Below are positions 21,916 to 34,596 of a stretch of DNA of 64,000 nt, in pieces. This stretch comes from Astragalus membranaceus (Eukaryota > Streptophyta > Magnoliopsida > Fabales > Fabaceae). The position numbers and the translations under genes were made by a program. Location: assembly GCA_039519185.1 (NCBI GenBank), contig CM076851.1, forward strand, positions 51,008,751 to 51,072,750. Direction: 5' to 3'. The first letter of the stretch is position 1, and every line of letters starts with the position of its first letter. A model generated the notes under the pieces. That model made no database searches. It was not told where the DNA came from and saw only the letters and a list, made by a program, of their open reading frames with translations.

Positions 21916-23283
21916 CTAATGAGTTACCGGAGTTGACTCTGTGGATTGCAATTTAGATGGAAAGGACACAGAGATAGGGAGAGATGACTCATTAGGAGGA
22001 GAAACAGATTTAGGAGGAGAGGAGAAAACTGTTGGATAAGGAAAAGAATTCTCATGGAATGTGACATCCTTGGAGAGATAGACACAACCACTAGGACTTA
22101 GACACTCAAAGCCCTTATGATTTGGGGAGGGTCCCAAGTTAATACACTCCTGACTATGTAGTTGTAATTTGTGTTTATTATATGGTGTAAGAAGAGGAAA
22201 ACAAGAACAACCAAATGATCTAAGAGATGAGTAATTAGGTGGGACCTTATAAAGAGCCTCATATGGAGAAATAAAAGTAGATAAAGCTGAGGTAGGGAGC
22301 CTATTAATTAAATGAACAACATTTGTAAAACTATGGTCCCAAAAGGTTATAGGCATAGAGGCATGGGCAAGCAATGTAAGTCCCATTTCTGCTATTTGTC
22401 TATGTTTGCGTTCAACTGAACCATTTTGGTGTGATGTATAAGGGTAAGTAAGTCTATGCAGAATGCCAAGAGTGGCCAAGTGTTTGGTGAAGGGAATGAA
22501 CTCCCCCCCATTATCTGACTGTATAGCTTTAATGGTGGTGTTAAATTGTGTCTTAACCAGGGCTAAAAACAAATTAAGAGCCTTAATGGCATCAGATTTG
22601 TGCTTAAGCAAATACATCCAACTAAACTTGGTACATGAATCAACAAAAGCAATGTAATATAAGTAACCACAGCTAGAGAGAGAGGGAGAAGGGCCCCACA
22701 GATCTGTGTGAACAAGAACAAACAGTGTGTGATATTGTGTAATTGATGGTGGTGAGTAAGTTCTATGGGACTTTCCAACAGCACAAGACTTACACAACTC
22801 AGACGACTTATCAATAGATGTAGATACATTACATTTTTGCAATACAGAATGTATAGCCCTACTGTTGGCATGGCCCAATCTATGGTGCCATACAGTATAA
22901 TTGTTCATATTACTAGTGATAGCATTAGTAGATGGAATACTACTTATAGACTTAGAAGATGCAATGACATTAACAGATAAAGAAGCAGGAATGGAAGACT
23001 TAGGAACAACAGCTAGTGAAGGAGCAAACTACAGACCATCGGCACCTCAAAAACCTTTGAGAAGAACCTGTTTAGAGACCTGACATTTCACAAGACAAGT
23101 AAATGGGTGAAACTCAACAAAGACATTATTATCAAGAGTAAATTGGCCTGCAGATATAAGGTTACGAGTGAGGTTTGGCACCAGCAGCAAGTTATTAAGT
23201 TTGAAGGTTAAATTAGGTTGATGTGTGGAGCATAATGTGGTTTTACCTACAGCTTTAATGGCTATAGGATGACCATCTCCCAT
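21916..23283 (-). pseudogene. Copia protease end and integrase (two stops)
   Basis: In element orientation the protease tail reads MGDGHPIAIKAVGKTTL and is followed by TGA (23047-23049) and TAG (23029-23031). A 330-codon frame from 22908 then holds the integrase. It has the HHCC zinc motif (WHHRLGHAN...CKSCAVGKSH) and the D,D-35-E core (VHTDLWGP, IQSDNGGEF, NGSVERKHR). The catalytic acids are present; the stops cut integrase off from gag-protease. Confidence 0.88.
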
Positions 23284-24482
23284 ATAAACATTCTTGTTAC
23301 CTTTGTATGGTGCACTTGTGTGAAGAAATTGAGCACCAGATGTGAAATTAAGTGAAGCAAAGTGTCAAGGAACCAACCTTGAGTTACATCAGAAGGAATG
23401 GTGAAGTCCTCTGCAACATTCGGATCGAAAGGAGTGTAAGCAGCCAAAACCCTAGGATCTGGATCTGAGGTAGCAGCAGCATCTTTCGCAGCAGGCACTT
23501 GAGCAGCATCCTTATGTGAACCAGCATTGTGATTTGCAGGTTGATGAGGGACATAATTTTCATCATACCTGTACCAGCAATTGAGAGCAACATGACCTTG
23601 CTTGTTACAAACTTGACACGTAGGTCTATCACTAAAAGGCGGAGCACGGCCACGTCCACGGCCACGACCACGACCAAACCTTCCACGACCATATCGTCCA
23701 CGACCACCAGCATGACTTCCACGAGCATCAGTGTGAACGACATTTGCAGAAACAGAAGGTGTAGCAAGCTCTTGACGAAATTTGTCAAGCTGCGCTTCCT
23801 GAACAAGAAGAAGAGACTCCAATTCCATGAGATCTAGAGTGTCAGGCTTAGCAAAAGCGAAGAGGATTAAGGAATTGTACTCTTCCGGAAGACCGTCAAG
23901 CACAACGTCAGCCAGATCACTATCAGAAACACGATCGCCACTTGCCGCCATAGAACTAGCAATAGCGTGCACACGAGAGATTAATTCGTTGATGCTACGA
24001 TTTCCTTTGTTCGTGCTCTTCATTTCAGCACGCAATTGGCGCGTCTTCGCACGAAGATGAGCAGTGAAGTGCCGGTGAATCGTATCCCAAACTTGATTCA
24101 CGTGGTGACAATCCAAAACGCGAGGAAGCATTACATCAGAAATTGTAGAAAGCAACCAGGTGAATAACGCCTGTTCCTGAACAAACCATTGATCATAGGC
24201 ATCAGAGACCTTTCCAGTTGCACGATCTTCCAGCGAATCAAACTGATTTGGAATTTGCGGATTCACGAGGAGGCGATGAAGGCGATGCGTGGCAACGACA
24301 CCTTCTACTTGCTGATTCCAGATCAGAAAGTTCTTCTCGTCCAGCTTTATGCTAAGCTTAGGACCAATGATGAATTGCGAAGAACTCGTAGCGGAACCAA
24401 GCTTAAGAAATGAAGGAGCGTGCGACGGTGTTGGTGACAGTGGCGGTGTCGCCGTTGCCACTTCCTCAACCGGTGAAGCCAT
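23262..24482 (-). CDS. Copia gag with damaged protease start
   Basis: A 406-codon frame starts at MASPVEEVATATPP, 86 bases inside the 5' LTR. It shows a gag domain (LDEKNFLIWNQQVEG; LPEEYNSLI), an Arg/Gly-rich tract (GRGRFGRGRGRGRGRAPP), a CCHC knuckle (CQVCNKQGHVALNCW) and WFLDT at the protease active site. The expected DTGA/DSGA is replaced by DTLL and the frame then departs from the protease, consistent with a small deletion there. The true protease frame resumes at MGDGHPI. Gag alone could still be made and pack RNA. Confidence 0.85.
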   Translation of the reverse strand: MASPVEEVATATPPLSPTPSHAPSFLKLGSATSSSQFIIGPKLSIKLDEKNFLIWNQQVEGVVATHRLHRLLVNPQIPNQFDSLEDRATGKVSDAYDQWFVQEQALFTWLLSTISDVMLPRVLDCHHVNQVWDTIHRHFTAHLRAKTRQLRAEMKSTNKGNRSINELISRVHAIASSMAASGDRVSDSDLADVVLDGLPEEYNSLILFAFAKPDTLDLMELESLLLVQEAQLDKFRQELATPSVSANVVHTDARGSHAGGRGRYGRGRFGRGRGRGRGRAPPFSDRPTCQVCNKQGHVALNCWYRYDENYVPHQPANHNAGSHKDAAQVPAAKDAAATSDPDPRVLAAYTPFDPNVAEDFTIPSDVTQGWFLDTLLHLISHLVLNFFTQVHHTKVTRMFIWEMVIL

Positions 24483-24551
24483 TTGCGAGATTCAGCAAAG
24501 GAGAACGAATAAGTTTAGCAGCAACAAGAGAAACGCCCAAGGAACGAGACT

Positions 24552-24567
24552 GGAGCGAATGATACCA
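24552..24567 (-). other. Primer-binding site
   Basis: On the - strand, TGGTATCATTCGCTCC starts immediately after the 5' LTR. Its first 8 bases match the complement of initiator methionine tRNA, the usual primer of copia elements. Confidence 0.85.
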
Positions 24568-24753
24568 TATTGAGAAACAGTTAGAGTGAATATTCTGTAA
24601 ACTTCATTGAATGAAATGATTGGTTACAATGTTTATATACTCTGTTATGAGAGTAACTGAATCCTCTACAGTTGAGTGCTATGCTAATTGTACAATGAGT
24701 TACAATTAATGAAATTACACTTTTCATTTGATATACTATCTATATCTCTATTA
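24568..24753 (-). repeat. 5' LTR of the copia element
   Basis: 186 bp. Differences from the 3' LTR are three transitions and one missing base. No strong TATA box was noted. Confidence 0.9.
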
Positions 24754-27700
24754 CGATGGACTCTAAGGTCAAGATACTTAGATAGTCCCATGGTGGCCCG
24801 CAAGGATAAGAAATGTGTTATAAGACTTAAGGCCAAAGTCACATCACAAGGTCCTAAGGGTCACTCCCTAAGAACTGTTTAAGTTTTCTTGTTGGTTGAC
24901 TTAGCACATCAAGGGTCAAGTTGAAATAGAATTCAATACATGGTTATCTAACTCGGATATGTTGTTTAGGACCCTAACATAAAAGTCATTCTTAGATTAC
25001 AAGTTGAATGTAGGCTTGAATTTCATAAAATTACCACACTAGTGCTTTAATGTCTCACTACAGTTTTGGTCCTAATTTTTACATAAGAGTCTTTAATTGT
25101 GGTGTTGTTAATATTACTGTTAGGAATCAACGCCTAAGAGGTCTTAGCAATAAAAGGTGTTTAGTTTATTTTTGGTTGGGTTTAATTGATTAAATGAGCA
25201 TTAATCGATCGGTTAATACAAAATATTAGTCAATTAAGAAAGGGCAGAAGAGTAAGTTAGAGTTTCATATGACTCATTCTTTCTTGGCACCAACTATTCT
25301 CAAGAAATATACTCATTCTTTAGATTGGAACTCACAATTTAAAGCATACTCATGAGGTTTTAAAGGTAGAAGTTTGTACTGAGGCTCCCCAATCACATCA
25401 AGTCAAGATTCATCGAATTAAAGGAATCCAAATTTTAGAATTTTACAATATCACAAGGCTTTCTTAGGGTAAAACTGTTTTAATAGGCTAAATATCATAC
25501 TATGAGGCTAAGGAAAACTTCCTTCTCAATACCCCTTACAGCCCACCACACAATAATCCCCTTACCTAGAGTGAAGAAATTGAGTCTCTTGAAAGTTAAC
25601 CTGCACGAAAGAAATAGATGTGTAATCGTTTCAACCTGTGCAAAACAAAAGGGCAACAACGTTCATGGGTTCCCAAATTCACCCCTCTACTCGCTAAAGC
25701 ATCTCAAGTTGGTGATTTACCAAGTAACACAACCTACACACACGCACGCGCACACACACACGCACACACCTTCGAAGGCACCGAGATCTTCCAAATCTTG
25801 CTCAACGTAGTATTCATATCCGATTCTACAACTGGCCCTTGACGGCTTTTCAACAAAGCCATGTACAATGAAATAATTGAGAAAGCATTGCTTGGAAGTC
25901 TCCAAACCCCACTCCCAATGGTCTAATGCTCCTCTCAACTGAACTTCCCTCAGAATTGAATCAAGAAAGCTAGTTGTATTTTCTTTGATTAATATGACAA
26001 AATTCGGATCCACCCCAGCCACCTCCCCCTCCCCTCCACCCTCCTGAATGAATCATCCACCGTGATAGTATGATTCAAAGCCGCCAAGTATAGCTCCGAA
26101 AAGACAACTCGCAATTGATCTGACCCAATCAATCTATTCTTCCAAAACAAAACCTCCAAACTGTTCCATATCACACAATTTAGTCCCTCACAAAAAATCC
26201 CCTCAAACCCGCCATGAGCCGGGTATTTTAAGGGAAATTAAAGAGTCATGATTAATTCAAAGTTTAGTGATAAGCTAAATAAAATCTAACTATAAGTTGT
26301 TTCTTTGTTAGAGTGTCTTTAGTAGTTTGTGCCTTTTTTTGACTTTAATTTTCTTAGAAGAGAGAAAAATAAATTACAATGAAAAAAAATTAATGGGAGA
26401 GATAAACACAAACTAAAGTGTCCTTCCCCACCTTATAGCCCCCGATCTCTCTCTCTCTCTACTCTCACACGAATTTAATATTCTAAGTATCTAACTCAGT
26501 TGGTGAACTAAGGAATACCAAAAGAGTACCACCAAATGTTCTGAGTTTAAGCCCCGAAAACTAATAATTCTCCCACCCCACTAACTTTGCCTATAAAAAA
26601 AGGTGGTTTTTTAATGGGTATATGAATATATGAATAAATTTTCAGTCAAAAAAATGAATATAATAAATATTGATCACATTTTCGAGTCAATTCATGTCGT
26701 GACTTTTTTGAAAAGCCATAGCATTGAAGACACACGTATTCCCCCAAACGTCGGCACCGCATTCACTCTGGAGTGAGTGCTCGCAACACCACCAAGCATT
26801 GCATTCGTTAACAGTTTCTCTTGTTTTTCATGATCCCTTTCTCTTTATATTAATTAATATCTTATCTTATGAATGAAGAATATTGATATTCTTTCTTACA
26901 ATTTGTCAAAAGTTAAGGTTCCTTGTAAAAAAAGCAACCTCTTAAAACTTAATCTTAGTAATTAAAATTACAATTATTATAGTTAAAATAATAGTACCAA
27001 AAGTGGGAATTAATTCACACTTCTATGCTGCTACTATAGCTGCAATTCGGATCTCACTCAGTCGACATAAAAACTTGCTGGAAAGGCTTCAATTACCTTG
27101 CATGTGGCCCAACTGTCTCTCCTTATAAGTGACACGAAAGCTATACAACAAAAGAGCGATGCAAACAAAAATAATACATTAACAAAAGGAAAGAATAAAG
27201 AAGCAACGCAAAGAAAGCCAGCTTAGAGAAGCAACAAAACCACGTTGCATCATCCGTCCTAAATTGCGGACACGAAGCCCACACTCCGCTAATTGCTCTT
27301 TCACTCTTTCCTCTTCTCACGCGTAAATCAATTACACCTTATTTCTTATTTATGACAATAATTTGATGCTGAGATTTTTTTTGCTGAGATTTAATTTGGA
27401 TGTTATATCGTATCTTCCGTGAAAAAAAATAGGGATCTTGGTTATAACTTCTTTGCAAGAGGTAGTTATTACATTAATTAAATATTAAATAATAAATGAA
27501 ATTTAATTTATAGCGGTTTTTAAAATACTATTGGGGTTAATTGTCACTTTGTCAGCTCATGTTTAGTTCTAATTTTTTTTTGCAGCTTTTTAGGATTTTT
27601 ACGTAAAATATTGACAAAGAAGAAAACCAATTCCGGAGCAAAGGTACAACTGTTAGAAAAAGGCTAGTGTGTATTTTCCAGGTAAGTTACTCACTGCCTT

Positions 27701-28254
27701 TTCGGATTCTTTTCTCTCTTACACGGCAAACCACCAGTCAAAATCACTTTAACAGAGGGGTATAATAGGAATTAAGAAAAGTTTTTCTTTTAACCTTTTC
27801 GAGTGCCGTACAAAACAAGCGCAGCGAGATATTTTTTTTTCCTTTTTTTCTTGCTGTTGAAAAACTTTCCAGAAAAATAGAAATAAGAAATAAAAATCCC
27901 GAAACGGTAAATCTTTTTGAACACGGCAATTACCGTAATTGGTGAAATTAGAGCGCGGTAATTAGTCGGTTAGAGATTGGGTTACTTTATTAATCAACTG
28001 AAAAGCACGAGGAAATTGCACTCTTCTGTCCATACAATTAAGTTTCGAATCAAGAAGGGGATTATTAAAGAGATATCTTTTTCTTTTGTATTTCTTTTCA
28101 AATTTCATCTATCTACTACTACTACTAAAGAGAGTGTGGTGGCTTTATTGGTGAGACTTGAGAGTGATATTCGGTTATGATTTTCTGCGAAATATATTAG
28201 TAATAGTAGTGACGGTGCCATCTCTCCTGCGACAGTTTTTGATTTTCGGGAACG
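24754..28254. other. Intergenic region upstream of the Ca2+-ATPase, no gene
   Basis: AT-rich DNA holding a CA/CG-rich microsatellite (about 25733-25770) and a SINE-like block (26484-26660). The frames over the microsatellite are not credible genes. The final 0.5-1 kb should contain promoter and 5' UTR of the ATPase. I could not point to a convincing TATA box, and a 5' UTR intron cannot be excluded. Confidence 0.5.
26484..26660 (+). mobile_element. SINE-like element (tRNA-derived)
   Basis: taactcagttggtgaac resembles a pol III A box and gagtttaagcccc, 60 bases on, resembles a B box. An A-rich tail (gtcaaaaaaatg) follows. No target duplication was found, so this rests on the boxes alone. Confidence 0.4.
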
Positions 28255-31200
28255 ATGAGTTTCCTGAATGGTTCTTCACCTCGCCGGACACCGGCGGAGA
28301 ATGATATTGAGGCTGGTCCGTTGAGTCGTCGTTCCTCTGACGTCGACGATGGGGATATTTCCGATCCGTTTGACATTGCTAGGACTAAACACGCTTCCAT
28401 TGACCGCCTCAGGCGGTGGAGGGTACGTTTTCTGTTCTTAGTTCTTACTTAAGCACACTGTTTTTTTTTTGACAAAAATTAAGCACACTGATGTTCGTTT
28501 TGTTGTTTTGTTTATTTATGCTTCGTTTCGTTTATCTCTATCTATTTGTATATTATTGAAACATTTGATTTCTGGTCTCACTGATTTCTTCTGTTATTTC
28601 TATTATTGGAAAATTTAGGGTTTCTAAGAGTGCTTGTTCGTATAGTGTTGGAAATTGATTGCACATGTATTTTGTGTCGTGGAGAGAGTTTGGACCGGTG
28701 ACGGAATAATGGATGGATTAGTGTAGTTGTGTTTGAACTTTGAATGATGTGATGACTGTAGATATAGTTGGTGAAATAGTGTTCGTTTCTTAATTAGGAT
28801 TTTATGATGAAGAGAGTAAGCGGTGGGATGCCATTTCCAGGATACAAGTATGTTGGAAGAGAGTTTATGATGTTGGACTGCTTCACTTGTTGTACTTTGC
28901 GTTTGTTTTTGTAATGTTTAAACTTTTGAGTACTACTATAATTGAGGGAGTTTATTCCCAAGAGATAATTTGTATGTTTATCAATGTGAAGAGTCAAGAT
29001 ATAATATTATGCATGAGTTTGATTTTTCTGAATTTCAATGATACCCCTGCAAAAATAGAAGTTTCCAAAATTTGTTGAAGACATGAATCCTGGCATTTTG
29101 TTGATAGTGAAATTCATTTATCTTTTAAACCGTACAATGTTGTTTTCATTTATCTTTTCTGTATTGCTATTTTTAAGGCTTTAAACTATATGTGTGCACA
29201 TATGACTGTATATGTATTTGTGACATAAAAACAATCCCTTTTGTGTTTTTAGCAAGCTGCGCTTGTGCTAAATGCTTCTCGGCGATTTCGTTATACTCTG
29301 GACTTGAAAAAAGAAGAAGAGAAGAAGCAAGTATTGAGAAAGATCAGAGCGCATGCACAAGCCATTAGAGTACAGTGCCTTCATTTGGACTTTCTTTATT
29401 ATGCTTATGTTACCTATGTTAGTGCGCTGATTAATTATTTTGGCTTATTAGGCAGCATATCTTTTCAAATCAGCTGTGAAGCCAGGGGATGGTGAGTAAT
29501 CGACGATGTTATTATTTGTATATATGTGTGCTTTGCTTGTTGATTTAATTTAGTCATTCACTGACTGAATACTGAACATTTTTTTATTTGTTTACATTTT
29601 TTAGAATGTTTTCTGCTTATGAATTCTGAATACAGTATTTGTTCAGTTTAAATATTTCAATTTGTGGTTTGATATTTTAATTTCACCTAGATAAACGATG
29701 TTAATATCCTCGTTATTCATCTGATAGTTGCATATGTGTCTGGGAAATGAAGCTGGGATATTATGATCTTTTGACATCACCAATTCCACTTGAATTTTTT
29801 ATTTCCCTAGATGATGGGTTTCTTATCTGTTCGTGTGCCTCTCATGTTCTTTTCCAAATATGTTAAATGGACTTGTTTTTCTTTTATTAATTTGAATAGC
29901 CATCAAGAATTCCTTTAATGTGTGAGTCTATATTTATATAAGGTAGTTTAACGAAGTAATGTATCTTTTAGAGAGGAATTAAATTATAATGATTTACTTT
30001 GAAATATCTTGTTCGGATATTTGATTCCAAAAGCTTTAAAATCCTGTATCTTTTATTCTTTTTGTTGAGTCTTTTTGTTGGAAATTGAGGAGTTTAGAAT
30101 AACGGCGAATGAAAGGAATTCTAAAAATACTCTGCTTCGTGCGGCTCTTACAGTCTTATTCTCCTATCGATAATGGTCATTTCATTTGTGCAAAATATGG
30201 AAGTTGTTTCCATTCTTATAAGCTTGGACATGGGCGTTGTAGTGTTATTCTTTGTTAATTTGACAAATTAATAGCACGTGATAAGTTGTCTCAAGATACA
30301 TGATGTTTATCATATCACAAAATTTAGGTATTGTGCCAATGGTGCTGTTGATGATATTCTTCAATTACAGCATGCCATGTGGTTATTTAATTCACATTGT
30401 CGCTACTGTAAGGGCTATTCTTCAACCACAACATGTCATGTAGGCTTTTTCTAAATAAATAATTGAATGATGACAGATGATATGGATTAAATAATCCATT
30501 TGGCATGCTGTGATGGGAGAATAACACCAACAACACCTAAATTTTCTTCGTTTTCATTTGCAACAATCCTGTTGAACACAACTTACACAGATCTGTCTTT
30601 TTTGACTTGTCATAGTTCAACACCAATATCCGTCTTTATTTGTTTAATATTGATAGTTGATAATTTGATGAGTAATGCCTTGACCGTCAGAAACTCCAAA
30701 ACCTCCTGTGACCTCCACTGGTGAATTTCCAATTGGACAAGAGCAACTAGCATCAATTTCAAGGGAGCATGATACTGCTGCTCTGCAACAATATGGAGGG
30801 GTATGTTTGCCAAGAATAATTTCTTAACTTGGTAATGTTATTGATTGGAGTCATAAATGTCGTGTTTCTTCCAAAACACTTTCAGGTTGCAGGGATATCA
30901 AATTTATTGAAAACCAATTTAGAGCAGGGAATTCAAGGTGATGATGCTGACTTGTTAAGCCGAAGGAATGCATTTGGTTCGAACAATTATCCTCGAAAGA
31001 AAGGAAGAAGTTTTTGGGTAACTTTTAGTGCATTTGGACTATTGGAGTCATTGGATGCTTAATGGTTATATAGAATAGTTTAGACTTGGCAAACTAGTTT
31101 GTTGTCTTAACGAAGTGTTTGACTTTGCATTTTGGTGGGTTAGGTTACATACATTAAAGAGCCCAACTGTTGGTGGGGAGTAGAGCTGACCTGTTTGGTT

Positions 31201-34200
31201 TTTTTTCTCTCTTAATTCTTAATATCAAATTTCTAAAGGCCCAGACCCAAATGTGGTTTCCATTGTTTACCGATTCCTACTCCCATTCACTTCTTACATT
31301 TCACCCTGTTCATTTTAATTTCATTTTTTACTAAATTGATTTGATTTCCATTTTTTTAAATATTTAGGCGGGGTTGACTGGCTAACCCATTATAAACACA
31401 AAATGGGTTAATTTTACCAACTTATTTTGAAAATAGGTTACCCTGTCCCCTTTTTATAGGTTGGTTGAGGGTCAGAGTGGGGCAAGTCAACTTACATTGC
31501 TAAAACTAGTTTAACTTTCTGATTTATTGGGCAAATATTGTAGTGACCTCTGTGTTTCTGTTGTCTCTTAACAGATGTTTTTATGGGATGCTTGCAAGGA
31601 TCTGACCTTGGTTATTTTAATGGTAGCTGCAGCCGCTTCATTGGCGCTGGGGATAAAATCTGAGGTGAGTTTGGCTGAGATTGTTACAGTGCAACCTTTG
31701 TACTTGTTTGAGCATGCAGGCATATTGATAAGTACGTCTTATCCATACATAAATATTAATCTCCAAACCTTGCACGGGTTTACCATTTTTTTTTGCCAAT
31801 GATTGCTCTCTGTTGCCTACTCCCATGCTGTGGTCTAATGGGAATTCTAACTTTCTTATCTACCCACTTTGATATTTTTGGATTTGTTAAACTCATTTTT
31901 TATACTTTTAAAAAATTAATACCTTATTTGTTTCCATTGAATTTCTGCCTGTGTGATTGCATAGGTGGTACCAATCTCGGAGAAAAAGTAGGGTAGTGGT
32001 AGGCTGTTAACAGCCAGTGCGAAACCTTGTCTAATCTACATCAAGTTTAGGACTTCCCTTTTAAATCATTGTATACATTCTTTAATGAGCTTGGTAGCTT
32101 TTCTTATGTTAGACGGGTTACCACTACCAGGCCAATTTTATAGTCAAATGAGTATTTAGTTTTATCTGAATCATGCATGTTGTTTTTTGAATTCATCTAT
32201 CCCAAGAAAGGAAATCTTTCAATTTGCGATTTGTTTCTATTTATGTTCTATTAAAATATTAAAATATTTTAAAAGTTAATGACTTTTTTATGATGTATCT
32301 ATCTGTTGCATTCTTCCTATTTTCAGTCCTTCCATCTGTAATCTATGGTTAGTGGTTTAGTTTTATTGATGTAGAAAATTTTGCTTTGTTCTGTTGCAGG
32401 GTATTAAGGAAGGATGGTATGATGGGGGAAGCATTGCTTTTGCGGTTATTCTTGTTATTGTTGTTACGGGTATTATATTATCTTTGTAAGGCAGTACCGT
32501 TTATAATGCATGGAACATGGATTTGGGTCCTTTAAAGTGAGCTCTCACTTTGGAGGGGAAATTAATGCAATTCAGTCATTTTTGAAAAAATCAATTATTG
32601 GTATTACATGCATATGCTTAGCTAATCTTTGATTACGGTTGAGATGCTTTACTTTTTCCTCTAAAGTGAATAAATCACTTAAGAGGAGCTAATCTCGTAA
32701 TACATAAAGGTTTTTTTTTACATATATTATGACTCCGTTTTGCATTGTTTTTTAATATGAAGTCTTCAGTATTGTCACAAATTCTTGTTCCATTGTCCAC
32801 TTTGTCGCTGGAATCTATTATAATTACATGTCTGGTAATTCCTCTGTTGAACGGCTTGTCACTCTTTTCACTTACTCATTTCTCTTCTGATTTGTAGCTG
32901 TAAGTGATTATAAGCAGTCTCTTCAGTTTCAAGACCTAAATGAAGAGAAGAGAAATATACACTTGGAGGTTAGTTTTTTCTTCAGTTATTGTTTGTGTTA
33001 TATTTTTGATTTTGTAAACATTTTTTTTTCCGCATTTTTAACCTTACATTTTAAATTGTGCATGAGAAGGTTGTTAGAGGTGGTAGAAGGGTTGAGATCT
33101 CGATATATGATATTGTTGTTGGAGATGTTATACCCCTTAATATTGGTAACCAGGTACATAATCATATTTTATGTGTTGTTTTTGCATAATTATTACATAC
33201 CCATTTTTGGCATTAAGTTCTTTTATGTTCTTTCTAGGTCCCTGCTGATGGGATTGTGATCACTGGTCACTCTCTTGCAATTGATGAATCAAGCATGACA
33301 GGGGAGAGCAAAATTGTAAGTATATATTTCATTGTTGTGGGAAAATTAAGAGATTCCTTTAAATTAACGAATGTTTTTGCAGGTCAATAAGGATTCTAAG
33401 GATCCTTTTCTGATGTCTGGGTGTAAGATTGCTGATGGCAGTGGCACTATGCTGGTAAGCTGGACTCCTTCCCCTTATAATTTTGCGCTGTCTTAGATTA
33501 CTCTGTCAGATTTTTTGAAGATCATTTAGGTAGTTGAGGACATGTAATATGTTCTTTGCTGGAAGTATGGGTGAAAATTATCCCAAAGGGCCAAACAATT
33601 GTGCACTAACTGGGGAAGTGTTTCATAACTGGATTCATAACAGAATATTCATTCTTCTTATTCGAATAGTTTTTTTTTCTCTGAATGATGTTGATTATAT
33701 TAAGCATTTATAGAGTGCATATTATTCTAAAAGGGTGTTTAGTCAGAGATTGAGTTCTGTTATGGAAACAATCAAGTAAAGAAAATTGGAGTCAGCAAAA
33801 TATGAATTGATTTGTACTTATCTTCTCATAATGCAATATATGAAATTGATTGTATCTATTTTCTTAGTGTTGCCTGCTCTGATTTATTGATCAAACAGCC
33901 TGTTTGGTGTTTAATTTATCTTTTTGTGTTTTTTGCAGGTAACGGGTGTTGGAATTAATACCGAATGGGGACTTCTAATGGCTAGCATTTCAGAAGATAC
34001 TGGTGAAGAAACACCTTTGCAGGTCTTCTTCTTAGCTGTGGCTTCTGGCAGTGTTCTTTTATTTCTTACAATTCATTTATCCTCACAAGTTCCAAATATA
34101 GGTCCGCTTGAATGGTGTAGCTACCTTCGTTGGTATTGTTGGACTCTCTGTTGCTGTTCTTGTTTTGATTGTGTTAATGGCCAGGTAATTAGTTATTTGC

Positions 34201-34596
34201 TTGTGGTTGCCATGCATCTCTTGTTGTGATTCATAATAGTTTTGTTTTGCAAACTTCTGAATTGGAAACCTGTTATCAGATATTTCTCTGGGCATACTGA
34301 GAATTCAGATGGGACGAAGCAATTTGTAGCAGGAAAGACGAAAATTGGGCATGCTATTGATGGAGCCATTAAGATACTAACTGTTGCGGTATGTCCCATG
34401 ATAAATACTAGATTGCCATAGCATGCTTGTTGCAATTAAATTGCATGTATCCATATTTATAAATATCATCCATTTTTATATATCTTATAGGTTATCAAAT
34501 TTAATATCTATGCTGTCGTTGTAACCCATTGAATATTTAGGTCACTATTGTAGTGGTTGCAGTGCCTGAGGGGCTCCCACTAGCAGTCACTTTAAC
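28255..34596 (+). other. ACA9-like: ATPase exons 1-15 (coordinates)
   Basis: Exons inferred from GT-AG sites and frame continuity: 28255-28422, 29253-29369, 29452-29491, 30691-30800, 30886-31017, 31575-31664, 32400-32469, 32898-32968, 33070-33153, 33238-33315, 33383-33454, 33939-34022, 34102-34184, 34280-34388, 34541-34596. Exon 1 ends inside the calmodulin-binding helix. Exons 6-8 give the first membrane pair, exon 10 the TGES actuator loop, and exon 15 the transmembrane-4 PEGLP motif. Introns 1 and 3 are the longest here (830 and 1199 bases). Confidence 0.92.

Larger units (their letters stand above)
20347..24753 (-). mobile_element. Ty1/copia LTR retrotransposon, internally deleted
   Basis: A 4.4-kb element on the - strand. 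LTRs at 24568-24753 (5') and 20347-20533 (3') differ by three substitutions and one 1-bp indel, so insertion was fairly recent. An initiator-Met tRNA-type primer site TGGTATCATTCGC directly follows the 5' LTR, and a polypurine tract (ttgtagggggag) directly precedes the 3' LTR. Flanks tgatg (20342-20346) and cgatg (24754-24758) are a 5-bp target duplication with one mismatch. The order gag, protease, integrase, RT, RNase H is that of copia. It is non-autonomous: the protease active site is damaged, two stops precede the integrase, and the first part of RT is deleted. Confidence 0.93.

Noticed and set aside
25502..25842. Small protein with a His/Thr repeat
   Set aside because: The repeat is the CA-rich microsatellite translated; nothing else supports a gene.
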